This document shows positions 1 to 6,996 of a stretch of 12,520 nucleotides of DNA, in pieces (position 1 is the first letter of the stretch; each line of letters starts with the position of its first letter). The position numbers and the translations under genes are program-made. Under the pieces are notes generated by a model. That model searched no databases and was not told where the DNA came from. It saw only the letters and a list, made by a program, of their open reading frames with translations. Source of the stretch: Pseudomonadota bacterium (lineage in GTDB: Bacteria > Pseudomonadota > Alphaproteobacteria > Rhizobiales > Xanthobacteraceae); contig JAEYTQ010000672.1 in the NCBI GenBank assembly GCA_023433965.1, positions 1-12,520 of the forward strand. Reading direction: 5' to 3'.

Positions 1-476
1 ACCCGGGTCTTCTGCCCGGCGGAGAGCTTACCGTTGGCGCGGTCGATGAAATCACCGAGGTCGAGATCCCCGGCGAGCTCCGTGATGTGATCGGCGAGAT
101 TCGTGACCGCATAGAGCTTGCCGAACACGGTGAGATTCTGCCGCACGGTGAGCCGCATCGGCATGTCGACATAGGGGCTCTCGAAATTCATCCGCCCGAG
201 CACGGCCGCGCTCTCCTCGGGCATCCTGTGACCGAGCACATGCACGCGACCGGAGGTCGGCAGCACGAGGCCCATGATCATGGCGATGGTCGTGGTCTTG
301 CCGGCGCCGTTGCCGCCCAGAAGCCCGGTGATGCTGCCGCGGGGCAGCGCGAAGGAGATGTCGTCGACGGCGCGGGTCTGCTTGTAGACCTTGACGAGGT
401 GGTCGACCGCGATCGCCGCGGACGAATTGCGCTCCGCGACAGTCGGCCGACTTGAAGCCTCGTCATTCTCGGTCAT
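1..476 (-). CDS. ABC transporter ATP-binding protein (5' part, cut by the window edge)
   Basis: The reading frame is open from an ATG at 474-476 to the left edge (158 codons), so only the N-terminal part of the ATPase is seen. Residues 54-61 are a Walker A loop (GGNGAGKT) and residues 151-155 (LSAGQ) are the ABC signature. Walker B and the H-loop would lie beyond the edge. The segment between them (MNFESPYVDMP near residues 96-106, then LTVRQNL) sits where the Q-loop glutamine is expected and shows no obvious Gln before the E/S/P run, a variation I associate with some ABC-2-type exporter ATPases. A polar leader of about 20 residues precedes the domain. The likely role is to power export of a small molecule or polymer with a membrane partner outside the window; the substrate is unknown. 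The gene diverges from regS across about 109 bp. Confidence 0.9.
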   Translation of the reverse strand, partial: MTENDEASSRPTVAERNSSAAIAVDHLVKVYKQTRAVDDISFALPRGSITGLLGGNGAGKTTTIAMIMGLVLPTSGRVHVLGHRMPEESAAVLGRMNFESPYVDMPMRLTVRQNLTVFGKLYAVTNLADHITELAGDLDLGDFIDRANGKLSAGQKTR

Positions 477-585
477 GCTGGCCGTTCTTCTGCTATTGCA
501 TCGGCGAGCGCAAGGCTTGATGTAACGGCTCCTCGTCGGGCGGTTCCGTCAGCCCGGCGTTCGTATCCTGGAAGGCGCCGCCCCA

Positions 586-1917
586 TTGGCCGATATGACC
601 GAAATTGCCGATTCCGACTTTCACCACGCACAGCGGCATATCAGGCTGGACACGATTCTGCGGCTGCGCTGGCTCGCGGTGCTGGGACAGCTCGCCGCGA
701 TCTTCATCGTGGCGCAGGGGCTGGAATTCAACGTCGAGATCATCCCCTGCGTCAGCATCATTGCGCTGTCGGCCGCGCTCAATCTGGCGCTGCAGACCGC
801 GGCCAATCCGATGCGGCGGCTGGAGCCGATGCAGGCAGCCGGTCTGCTCGCGTTGAACATCGTGGAGCTGGCCGGCCTGTTGTTCTTCACCGGCGGCTTG
901 CAGAACCCGTTCTCGTTCCTGTTCCTTGCGCCGGTGCTGATCTCGGCCACCGCGCTGCCGGCCCGTTTCACGTTCGGCCTCGGCCTGCTCGCGGTCGCCT
1001 GCGCGTCGGTGCTGTTCTTCTACCATCTTCCGCTGCCCTGGGATTCCGAGGATCCCCTGGTGCTGCCGCCGATCTATCTCGTCGGCGTCTGGCTTTCGAT
1101 CGTGCTCGCGATCGGCGTCACCAGCCTGTACTCGTTCCAGGTGACCGAGGAGGCACGCAAGCTTGCGGACGCGCTGGCCGCAACGGAGCTGGTGCTGACC
1201 CGCGAACAGCACCTGACCCAGCTCGACGGTCTCGCGGCCGCAGCCGCGCACGAGCTCGGCACACCGCTGGCGACGATCTTCCTGATTTCGCGCGAGCTGG
1301 AAAAGACGGTGAAGGACCCAACCATCGCCGCCGACCTGAAGACCCTGCGGGAGCAAACCCAGCGCTGCCGCGACATATTGAGCAAGATCACCCAGCTCTC
1401 CTCCACCGGCGCCCCGTTCGATCGCATGAAGCTGTCGGAGTTGATGGAGGAGGTGGTGGCCCCGCACCGCGATTTCGGCGTCGACATCAAGGTGCGGATC
1501 GCGGTGACCGCCGCGTCCGAGCCGGTCGGCTCGCGCAATCCGGCGATTCTCTACGGTATCGGCAACATCATCGAGAACGCGGTCGATTTCGCCCGCACCA
1601 CCGTCGAGGTGAACGCCTGGTGGAACAAGGACCAGATCGAGCTCCTGATTTCCGACGACGGACCGGGCATTCCGCCCGACATTCTCAACCGGATCGGCGA
1701 GCCTTATCTGTCGCGGCGCCGGCCCCAGGACGAGGGCGGCGGCGCGCGGCGTGGCCTCGGCCTCGGCGTCTTCATCGCGCGCACCCTGCTCGAGCGCACC
1801 GGCGCCAAGGTCTCGTTTACCAACCGGATCTTTCCGGACCACGGTGCGGTGGTGCAGATCACATGGCCGAGACAGCGTTTTGAGGCTACCGAGACGCTCG
1901 AAGAAACAATAGGATAG
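586..1917 (+). CDS. regS: Redox-sensing membrane histidine kinase RegS (RegB/PrrB family)
   Basis: Sensor kinase of the RegSR/RegBA redox system; it autophosphorylates and passes phosphate to RegR. Six hydrophobic segments fill about residues 28-184, with the family's GGLQNPF motif at 103-109, linked in RegB to quinone sensing. The H-box is AHELGTP with the phospho-acceptor His at 222. C261 lies in QRCRDIL, matching the redox-active cysteine of the RegB 'redox box' about 40 residues after the histidine. The N-box (NIIENAVDFA) holds N331, the G1 box DDGPG is 357-361 and the G2 box GLGLG is 390-394. A full kinase core is therefore present. The TTG at 586 was chosen because GGAAGG (570-575) sits 10 nt before it; an ATG at 595 is the alternative and costs three residues. 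regR follows after 102 bp. The name rests on strong resemblance to B. japonicum RegS from memory. Confidence 0.93.
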   Translation: MADMTEIADSDFHHAQRHIRLDTILRLRWLAVLGQLAAIFIVAQGLEFNVEIIPCVSIIALSAALNLALQTAANPMRRLEPMQAAGLLALNIVELAGLLFFTGGLQNPFSFLFLAPVLISATALPARFTFGLGLLAVACASVLFFYHLPLPWDSEDPLVLPPIYLVGVWLSIVLAIGVTSLYSFQVTEEARKLADALAATELVLTREQHLTQLDGLAAAAAHELGTPLATIFLISRELEKTVKDPTIAADLKTLREQTQRCRDILSKITQLSSTGAPFDRMKLSELMEEVVAPHRDFGVDIKVRIAVTAASEPVGSRNPAILYGIGNIIENAVDFARTTVEVNAWWNKDQIELLISDDGPGIPPDILNRIGEPYLSRRRPQDEGGGARRGLGLGVFIARTLLERTGAKVSFTNRIFPDHGAVVQITWPRQRFEATETLEETIG

Positions 1918-2019
1918 GCGCGACCTTGCGTCGCACGACGGGGCGGATCGACGATTTGCCGCCTTGGCACGGTGCGATGGCAACGCCATATGTCAATGCG
2001 TTGGAGAGAGGAAACAGCC
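1918..2019 (+). promoter_or_regulatory. regS-regR intergenic gap with a RegA/RegR-box-like dyad (1920-1934)
   Basis: The 102-bp gap begins with GCGAC-N5-GTCGC at 1920-1934, a perfect 5-bp dyad. It fits the Rhodobacter RegA/PrrA half-site pattern (GCGGC-N5-GTCGC) with one change. It also fits the B. japonicum RegR box as I recall it (GNGRCRTTNNGNCGC) with one change. The site lies directly after the regS stop and about 86 bp before the regR start. This suggests autoregulation of regR, or a chance match in GC-rich DNA. No clear -35/-10 pair was found. Confidence 0.4.
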
Positions 2020-2574
2020 TTGAACGCCATCGCCGAACTGAACGAACAGACCGACCGCTCGCTGCTCATCGTCGAGGACGACAAGCCGTTCCTGGAGCGG
2101 CTGTCGCGCGCCATGGAGACCCGCGGCTTTTCAGTGACGTCATGCGACACCGTCTCGGACGGCCTTGCGCAGATCGGAAGGTCGGCGCCGGCCTTCGCGG
2201 TGGTGGATCTGCGGCTTGGCGACGGCAACGGTCTCGACGTGGTCTCGGCGCTAAAGAAGAAGCGCCCGGATGCGCGCGCGATCGTGCTGACCGGCTACGG
2301 CAACATCGCCACCGCGGTGACCGCGGTGAAGATGGGCGCAATCGATTATCTCTCCAAGCCCGCGGATGCCGACGACGTCGTCGCCGCGCTGCTGTCCACC
2401 AACGCGGAGAAATCCGAGCTGCCGGCCAACCCGATGTCGGCCGACCGCGTGCGCTGGGAACACATCCAGCGCATCTACGAGATGTGCAACCGCAACGTCT
2501 CGGAGACGGCGCGCCGGCTCAACATGCATCGGCGCACCTTGCAGCGGATTTTGGCCAAACGCGCGCCGAGGTAA
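2020..2574 (+). CDS. regR: Redox response regulator RegR (RegA/PrrA/ActR family)
   Basis: 184-residue response regulator, the DNA-binding output of RegS. The receiver domain (about 14-125) has the acidic pocket E19-D20-D21, phospho-acceptor D63 in VVDLRLGDGNG, switch threonine T91 in VLTGYG and K113 in LSKPAD. A proline-containing linker leads to a Fis-type helix-turn-helix at about 147-180 (IQRIYEMCNRNVSETARRLN, then HRRTLQRILAKR). That motif is nearly invariant in RegA/PrrA/ActR proteins. In Bradyrhizobium the protein is known to activate fixR-nifA and other low-oxygen genes. The TTG start was chosen because GGAGAGAGGA (2003-2012) lies 7 nt upstream, and it gives MNAIAELNE, the N-terminus I recall for RegR. 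In-frame GTG/ATG codons from 1972 would add up to 16 residues but lack a ribosome-binding site. It is co-oriented with regS. Confidence 0.95.
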   Translation: MNAIAELNEQTDRSLLIVEDDKPFLERLSRAMETRGFSVTSCDTVSDGLAQIGRSAPAFAVVDLRLGDGNGLDVVSALKKKRPDARAIVLTGYGNIATAVTAVKMGAIDYLSKPADADDVVAALLSTNAEKSELPANPMSADRVRWEHIQRIYEMCNRNVSETARRLNMHRRTLQRILAKRAPR

Positions 2575-2602
2575 TCCCGGCGCTCACTGCGGCAAGCGCA
2601 GG

Positions 2603-2630
2603 TCTCCGGCCTCCGTGTCTGAGGCGGAGA
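2603..2630 (+). terminator. Imperfect hairpin after regR
   Basis: TCTCCGGCCTC (2603-2613) can pair with GAGGCGGAGA (2621-2630) around a 7-nt loop, with one unpaired base. It lies about 30 bp after the regR stop. There is no T-run after it, so if it stops transcription it is not a classic intrinsic terminator. It may act together with the perfect hairpin that follows. Confidence 0.4.
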
Positions 2631-2640
2631 TGCTCGACGT

Positions 2641-2664
2641 GGTCAAAGCGCTGTCGCTTTGACC
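2641..2664 (+). terminator. Perfect 10-bp hairpin with 4-nt loop, downstream of regR
   Basis: GGTCAAAGCG, loop CTGT, then CGCTTTGACC form an unbroken 10-bp stem. Its position 67 bp after regR, and before a separately spaced gene, suits a transcription stop or an mRNA 3'-end stabiliser. No U-tract follows. It could also be a copy of a small dispersed repeat or a protein-binding palindrome. Confidence 0.5.
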
Positions 2665-2921
2665 CGGCATGGCCATTTGGTGGTGGAAATCAGCGCTGCG
2701 AAAGCCGAGTTGGCCGTCCGGGCGGATGAGCTGCCGGACTTCGCAGCTCTGGGCGCGTATGCTCCCCACTCAACATGCCTGAAGTCGGTCGGCGCCTGAG
2801 GTCCCCTGCCCCCTGTATCGACAAAGCCGGGTGCTGGCGTCGTGCGCCCCTGAACCGGACGTTAACCTCAGGCGGCGGATCATCGCGCCGACCTGACGCG
2901 TCGAACATTCTCGAGAGAACG

Positions 2922-3917
2922 ATGGTTCAGCCCACGCCGCTGCTAGCATTGCTTTGCATCTGGACGCTACGCACCATTGCCATCGCTGTCGTCGCCGGAG
3001 CGGTAGCCGTACCAGGGGCGGGGCGTGCGCAGCAGATCTCCCCGCCAGTCTGGACGGTACCGGAAGTCGGCGCGCTGCCTGATGACGATCATGGCCGGCT
3101 CGTGCGGCGCGGGCGCGACCTCATCACGGCGACCTACGCCCATATCGGGCCGGAGGTGCCGGACCCAGCCAAGCGTTATGCCGGTAACAATCTCGCCTGC
3201 AGCAACTGCCATCTCGAAGCCGGTACGAAAAAATTCGGCTTGCCGATCTTTGGATTGTTCGAGCTCTTCCCGCAGTACAGTCCCCGCCTCGGCGCCGAGA
3301 TCACGATCGAGAATCGTGTGAACTCGTGCATGGCGCGCAGCATGAATGGTCGCGCGCTGCCGCTCGACAGTCCGGAAATGCAAGCCATCGTGGCCTATAT
3401 CAAGTTCCTCTCGTCCGGCGTGCCGGCCGGGAAGGCATTGTCAGGACTCGGCGCCGGATCGATGCCTGAGCTCGATCGCGCGGCCGACCCCGTTCGTGGC
3501 AAGGCGATCTATGCGAACGCTTGTCTCTCTTGTCACAACGAGGACGGCTCCGGAATACGCCGCAGCCTGCCGAGCGTCGATCTCGGCTACATGGTGCCGC
3601 CGCTCTGGGGCGCCGATAGCTTCAATGACGGTGCCGGCATGGCGCGGCTGATCACGGCGGCGAACTTCGTGCACTTCAACATGCCGCACGGGACGGACTA
3701 CCTGAATCCGCAGCTCACCGTCGAGCAGGCATGGGACGTGGCTGCCTATATGATCTCTCAGCCGCGTCCGAGGAAGGCCGATCTCGACAAGGACTATCCA
3801 GATCTTTCGAAGAAGCCGGTCGATACGCCTTACGGACCGTATGCCGACGGATTCGATCAGCAGCAGCACATGTACGGGCCTTTCGGTCCGATTCGGGCGG
3901 CGCAGGTCAAAAAATAG
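2922..3917 (+). CDS. Dihaem cytochrome c, thiosulfate dehydrogenase (TsdA)-like
   Basis: 331-residue exported cytochrome. A hydrophobic signal sequence or anchor (about 7-33) ends in GRA-QQ near residue 37, so the protein acts in the periplasm. Two haem-attachment motifs are present: CSNCH (93-97) and CLSCH (201-205). Between them C136, in ENRVNSCMARSMNG, matches the segment that in TsdA supplies the unusual cysteine ligand of haem 1. M254 in FNMPHG is a candidate ligand for haem 2. The C-terminal PDLSKKPVDTPYGPYADGF-type stretch is also TsdA-like. TsdA oxidises two thiosulfates to tetrathionate, or runs in reverse; that activity here is inferred. The ATG at 2922 was chosen because GAGAGA (2913-2918) precedes it and it starts a normal signal peptide. 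The in-frame ATG at 2775 would add 49 residues of arginine-rich leader. It sits downstream of regSR but 347 bp away, so probably has its own transcript. Confidence 0.82.
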   Translation: MVQPTPLLALLCIWTLRTIAIAVVAGAVAVPGAGRAQQISPPVWTVPEVGALPDDDHGRLVRRGRDLITATYAHIGPEVPDPAKRYAGNNLACSNCHLEAGTKKFGLPIFGLFELFPQYSPRLGAEITIENRVNSCMARSMNGRALPLDSPEMQAIVAYIKFLSSGVPAGKALSGLGAGSMPELDRAADPVRGKAIYANACLSCHNEDGSGIRRSLPSVDLGYMVPPLWGADSFNDGAGMARLITAANFVHFNMPHGTDYLNPQLTVEQAWDVAAYMISQPRPRKADLDKDYPDLSKKPVDTPYGPYADGFDQQQHMYGPFGPIRAAQVKK

Positions 3918-3982
3918 CTGCGATCGGCGACCTCTCGCATCACAAGGACTCCGGATCGCGCAGCGCTTCGTTCAGCGCGCGG

Positions 3983-4474
3983 CTAGTCCCAGAAATCCGC
4001 GTGGCCCTGCGGATCGACCAGACGGTTGATCCGCAGCGCCGCCGCCATCGCGAACCGCACCGTCATCTGCTTGCGCGTGGCGGCAGCGAGCTTGTGCTCG
4101 GGCGCCTCGCAATGCATGTGCGCGCCATAAGCGTCGGCGACGATCAGGCCGGTGTCGTCAGGAAAGATCTCGCACGGCAGATCCTGCGTGAAGGCGAAGA
4201 ACAGCCGGTCGCAATGGGCACGGTATTCGTGCCATTTCTGATCGGCGCGGAGATCCTCGACCGACGACTTGATCTCGACGATCCAGATCTCGCCACGCTC
4301 GTTCAGCGCCACGAGATCCGCGCGCCGGCCCGACGGCAGCGGCAATTCGCTGATGCAGGAGAAGCCGAGCGAGCGCAGCAGCCGCGACGTGCCGCGCGCG
4401 ATGGCGAGCGCCGTCTCCGACTGGCGGCGATCCGGCGGCGGCACGAGGGCGATGTTGCGGGCGGTGTTGTCCAT
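3983..4474 (-). CDS. mmcB: MmcB family DNA repair protein (putative PD-(D/E)xK nuclease)
   Basis: 163-residue cytoplasmic protein resembling MmcB, a family found across alphaproteobacteria and linked in Caulobacter to mitomycin C damage repair. A restriction-endonuclease-like core is visible: E43, D53 in RRADLVAL, E67-x-K69 in IWIVEIKSS and K80. This is the PD-(D/E)xK metal site arrangement, so a nuclease activity is plausible, although the family is still called 'putative endonuclease'. The ATG at 4472-4474 gives the usual family length. An ATG 24 nt further upstream (MESAILPA...) is possible, and neither has a clear Shine-Dalgarno. It lies 74 bp downstream of the alpha-glucosidase on the same strand and converges on the cytochrome gene 65 bp away. 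I saw no GTTC-N7-GTTC LexA box just upstream. Confidence 0.85.
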   Translation of the reverse strand: MDNTARNIALVPPPDRRQSETALAIARGTSRLLRSLGFSCISELPLPSGRRADLVALNERGEIWIVEIKSSVEDLRADQKWHEYRAHCDRLFFAFTQDLPCEIFPDDTGLIVADAYGAHMHCEAPEHKLAAATRKQMTVRFAMAAALRINRLVDPQGHADFWD

Positions 4475-4548
4475 GGCGGGAAGGATAGCCGATTCCATGA
4501 GGGGCGGACACTGCCCCCGCCCGACTTCGTCGCCCCCGGGACGACAGT
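4475..4548 (-). terminator. GC-rich spacer with two small inverted repeats between alpha-glucosidase and mmcB
   Basis: Just after the alpha-glucosidase stop (reading leftwards) are TCGTC/GACGA arms (4527-4531 and 4540-4544) with an 8-nt loop. Next come GGGCGG/CCGCCC arms (4502-4507 and 4517-4522) with a 9-nt loop. Either could slow or end transcription, leaving it open whether mmcB is co-transcribed with the upstream gene. No T-run is present. Confidence 0.3.
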
Positions 4549-6147
4549 TTACAGAAGCGCCACCACCACGCCCTCGTTGCCGCGCAGATCCAACACGCCC
4601 TCGATTCCCTCCTCCTCGCGATCCATGAACGTCGACAGCAATATCCTGCTGCCGAACTTTATCGCGCTCGTCGTCACCGCGACCGGGTCGGCGCCGAGGT
4701 TGAGCGCCACGATCACCGACCTTTCTCCAACAGCGCGGCGGTAGATCAGGAGATCGCCTTGCGCGGCGATCGGATGATAGTCGCCGGCGACCAGCGGCGG
4801 ACAGCTCTTCCGCAAGGCGATCAGGCCCTTGTAGAGGCTGAGGATCGAACGCGAATCGGCTTCGAGATTGGCGACGTTGTCGCGGATATGATCCTCGGGC
4901 AGCGGCAGCCACGGCCTCGCCTGCGAGAAGCCGGCGAAGGTCGAGGAATCCCATTGCATTGGCGTGCGGCAGCCGTCACGGCCGACGCCGATCCCCGGCA
5001 CGTTCTTCTCGTAGGGATCGCGCACGTCTTCCGGTGCGACCGCGAGCTGATGCATGCCGATCTCGTCGCCGTAATAAAGCGTCGGCGTGCCGCGCAGCGG
5101 CAGCAGCAGCATGGCCGCGACGCGGGCCTGCTCCGGCCCGACCCGGCTCGCCACGCGCGGTCGATCGTGATTGCCGAGCACCCAGTTCGGCCAGGCGCCG
5201 CGCGGCAGCGCCCTCTCGTAATCCTCGATGATCTTTTCGATCGAACGCGCACTCCAGAAGGTCGAGAGCAACGCGAAATTGAACGGCATCTGCGCACCGG
5301 TGAGATCGTTGCCGTAATAGGCCATCAGACGGTGCAACGGCAGATAGATCTCGCCGATCAGGACGCGGGCGCCGTAGGAATCGGTGACGCGCCGCATCTC
5401 GGCGATGACGTCGTGCACCTCCGGCTGGTCGGTCGAATATTGCGTCAGGATCGTTTCGTTTGGCGGCCGGCCCTCGACGTAATGCGGGTTCGGCGGGTTG
5501 TCGCGGAATTCGGCGTCCTTGATCAGGTGCCAGATCACGTCGACGCGAAAACCGTCGACGCCCTTGTCCAGCCAGAACCGCATCACGTCGTAGATGGCGT
5601 TGCGGACCTCCGGATTGCGCCAGTTCAGGTCCGGCTGCTGGGCAAGGAAGGCGTGATAGTAGTACTGGCCCGTGGCCTCGTCGAAAGCCCACGCGCTGCC
5701 ACCGAACTCCGACAGCCAATTGTTCGGCACGCCGCCGCCTGGCGCCGGATCGCGCCAGATGTACCAGTCGCGTTTGGGATTGTCGCGCGAGGACCGGCTC
5801 AGGCCGAACCAGGGATGCTGATCCGAGGTGTGGTTCGGCACGAGGTCGAGGATCAGCTTCAGGCCGTTGTCGTGGGCGGCTTTCAGCAGCGCGTCGAAAT
5901 CCGCCATCGTGCCGAACAGCGGCTCGATGCCGACATAGTCGGAGATGTCGTAGCCGAAATCCGCCATCGGCGAGGGAAAGATCGGCGACAGCCAGATCGC
6001 GTCGACGCCGAGCGATTTGACGTAAGGCAGCCGCTGCAAGATGCCGGCGAGATCGCCGACGCCGTCCCCGTTCGAGTCCTGGAAGGAGCGCGGATAGATC
6101 TGGTAAAAGACGCCGTCGCGCCACCAATCGTCGTTGTCGTGAGCCAT
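4549..6147 (-). CDS. GH13 alpha-amylase-family alpha-glucosidase
   Basis: 532-residue glycoside hydrolase of family 13, oligo-1,6-glucosidase/alpha-glucosidase branch. It hydrolyses (or transfers) alpha-linked glucose from short oligosaccharides or disaccharides. The N-terminal WWRDGVFYQIYPRSFQDSNGDGVGD opening is typical. The four conserved GH13 regions are all present: DLVPNH (101-106), GFRVDVIWH with nucleophile D203, IGEIYLP with acid/base E266, and VLGNHDRPR with transition-state stabiliser D328. A late QLAV...RDPYEKN region and GCRTPMQW follow, as in alpha-glucosidases, and a C-terminal beta domain ends in VVVALL. No signal peptide is seen, so it should be cytoplasmic. The start at 6147 gives MAHDNDDWWR; the ATG at 6198 would add 17 unremarkable residues. 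A weak GGTGG precedes the chosen start. It diverges from the MBL hydrolase. Which sugar it prefers cannot be told here. Confidence 0.93.
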   Translation of the reverse strand: MAHDNDDWWRDGVFYQIYPRSFQDSNGDGVGDLAGILQRLPYVKSLGVDAIWLSPIFPSPMADFGYDISDYVGIEPLFGTMADFDALLKAAHDNGLKLILDLVPNHTSDQHPWFGLSRSSRDNPKRDWYIWRDPAPGGGVPNNWLSEFGGSAWAFDEATGQYYYHAFLAQQPDLNWRNPEVRNAIYDVMRFWLDKGVDGFRVDVIWHLIKDAEFRDNPPNPHYVEGRPPNETILTQYSTDQPEVHDVIAEMRRVTDSYGARVLIGEIYLPLHRLMAYYGNDLTGAQMPFNFALLSTFWSARSIEKIIEDYERALPRGAWPNWVLGNHDRPRVASRVGPEQARVAAMLLLPLRGTPTLYYGDEIGMHQLAVAPEDVRDPYEKNVPGIGVGRDGCRTPMQWDSSTFAGFSQARPWLPLPEDHIRDNVANLEADSRSILSLYKGLIALRKSCPPLVAGDYHPIAAQGDLLIYRRAVGERSVIVALNLGADPVAVTTSAIKFGSRILLSTFMDREEEGIEGVLDLRGNEGVVVALL

Positions 6148-6308
6148 GCCGAAGACCACCCGGAATCTGCCGCCTTGCGCGGGAGAACGCGACAGCAACG
6201 CCCCGGTTCAAACTGGCGAGCCAATTGGGACGGCCGTGTGACGGTTGTTCCGCGGAGGGCAGCGAATCTTTTGCTTGGCGGGATGGCAAAAATCGGCATT
6301 GTGAGGAA
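6148..6308. promoter_or_regulatory. Divergent promoter region of the alpha-glucosidase and MBL hydrolase genes
   Basis: These 161 bp separate two outward-facing genes, so promoters for both should lie here. An inverted repeat TTTTGC (6269-6274) with GCAAAA (6286-6291), 11-bp spacer, sits 17 bp before the MBL-gene ATG. It could be a small operator or a hairpin in the leader. No sigma-70 boxes were assigned with confidence. Confidence 0.35.
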
Positions 6309-6977
6309 ATGACCGAGCAAAACGACACCAAAAGCAAGGCGGGCGCGATCATCGTTCCCGTGACGCTGTTCGAGCAGAACTGCACCATCATCTGGGACGA
6401 GCCGTCCAAGAAGGCCGTGGTGATCGATCCCGGCGGCGACGTACCGAAGATCCTCGATGCGATCAAGCAGACCGGCGTCACCGTGGAGAAAATCTGGCTG
6501 ACCCACGGCCATATCGACCATGTCGGTGGCGCTGCGGATCTGCGCGATGCGCTGAAGGTGCCGATCGAGGGTCCGCATGAAGCGGACAAGTTCCTGCTCG
6601 ACAACGTGGTCGAGAGCGGCGCGCGCTTCGGCATGACGGGCGTGCGCAACTTTGCGCCGGACCGCTGGCTCGACGAGGGTGACAGCGTCTCGATCGGAAG
6701 CTTGCAGTTCGACATCCTGCACTGCCCCGGCCATTCGCCCGGCAGCGTGGTGTTCTTCAACAAGGATCTGCGCTTTGCCCATGTCGGCGACGTGCTGTTC
6801 GCGGGCTCGGTCGGCCGCACCGACCTGCCCGGCGGCAGCCACGCCACGCTGATCAACTCGATTCTGACGAAATTGCTGCCGCTCGGCGACGATGTCGGCT
6901 TCATCTGCGGCCACGGCGCCGGCTCCAGCATCGGTCAGGAGCGGATGACCAATCCGTTCATTACGGGCGAGATGTAG
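6309..6977 (+). CDS. MBL-fold metallo-hydrolase (glyoxalase II-like / YcbL type)
   Basis: 222-residue cytoplasmic hydrolase with a complete metallo-beta-lactamase metal site: T-H66-x-H68-x-D70-H71, H142 in CPGHSPGS, bridging D161 in HVGDVLFAGSVGRTD and H202 in CGHGAGSS. The compact length and the GRTDLPGG segment place it with short glyoxalase II-like proteins such as YcbL rather than with beta-lactamases. A thioester (for example S-lactoylglutathione) is therefore a plausible substrate, but this is inference. Full-length glyoxalase II has an extra C-terminal glutathione-binding domain that is missing here. The ATG at 6309 follows GAGG (6303-6306) at short spacing. Upstream in-frame codons from 6225 give an implausible leader. 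It converges on the esterase gene, with a palindromic repeat between. Confidence 0.9.
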   Translation: MTEQNDTKSKAGAIIVPVTLFEQNCTIIWDEPSKKAVVIDPGGDVPKILDAIKQTGVTVEKIWLTHGHIDHVGGAADLRDALKVPIEGPHEADKFLLDNVVESGARFGMTGVRNFAPDRWLDEGDSVSIGSLQFDILHCPGHSPGSVVFFNKDLRFAHVGDVLFAGSVGRTDLPGGSHATLINSILTKLLPLGDDVGFICGHGAGSSIGQERMTNPFITGEM

Positions 6978-6996
6978 CATCGCTACAGACTCCGCT

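Larger units (their letters stand above)
2575..2921. other. 347-bp gene-free region between regR and the cytochrome gene
   Basis: No reading frame here looks like protein. The region carries two successive hairpins just after regR (2603-2630 and 2641-2664), annotated separately. Its right part presumably holds the cytochrome promoter. A weak RegA-like sequence (GCGGC-N5-ATCGC, 2872-2886, one mismatch to GCGGC-N5-GTCGC) lies 36 bp before the cytochrome start. Such a match is expected fairly often by chance in GC-rich DNA. No convincing sigma-70 promoter was found by eye. Confidence 0.5.

Noticed and set aside
493..1989. Long open frame (498 aa) on the minus strand opposite regS
   Set aside because: It is the antisense shadow of a gene with all histidine-kinase motifs; its protein is Arg/Gly/His/Gln-rich with no recognisable domain.
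2775..2921. N-terminal extension of the cytochrome from the ATG at 2775
   Set aside because: It would bury the signal peptide behind 49 Arg/Pro-rich residues; the ATG at 2922 has a ribosome-binding site and starts a normal leader.
3983..4954. Longer (323 aa) version of the MmcB protein
   Set aside because: The extra N-terminus overlaps the alpha-glucosidase coding region in another frame and is low-complexity Arg/Gly sequence; the family is about half this length.
4759..6312. Long plus-strand open frame (517 aa) opposite the alpha-glucosidase
   Set aside because: Antisense shadow with biased Arg/Asp/Val composition, while the minus strand carries all four GH13 regions.
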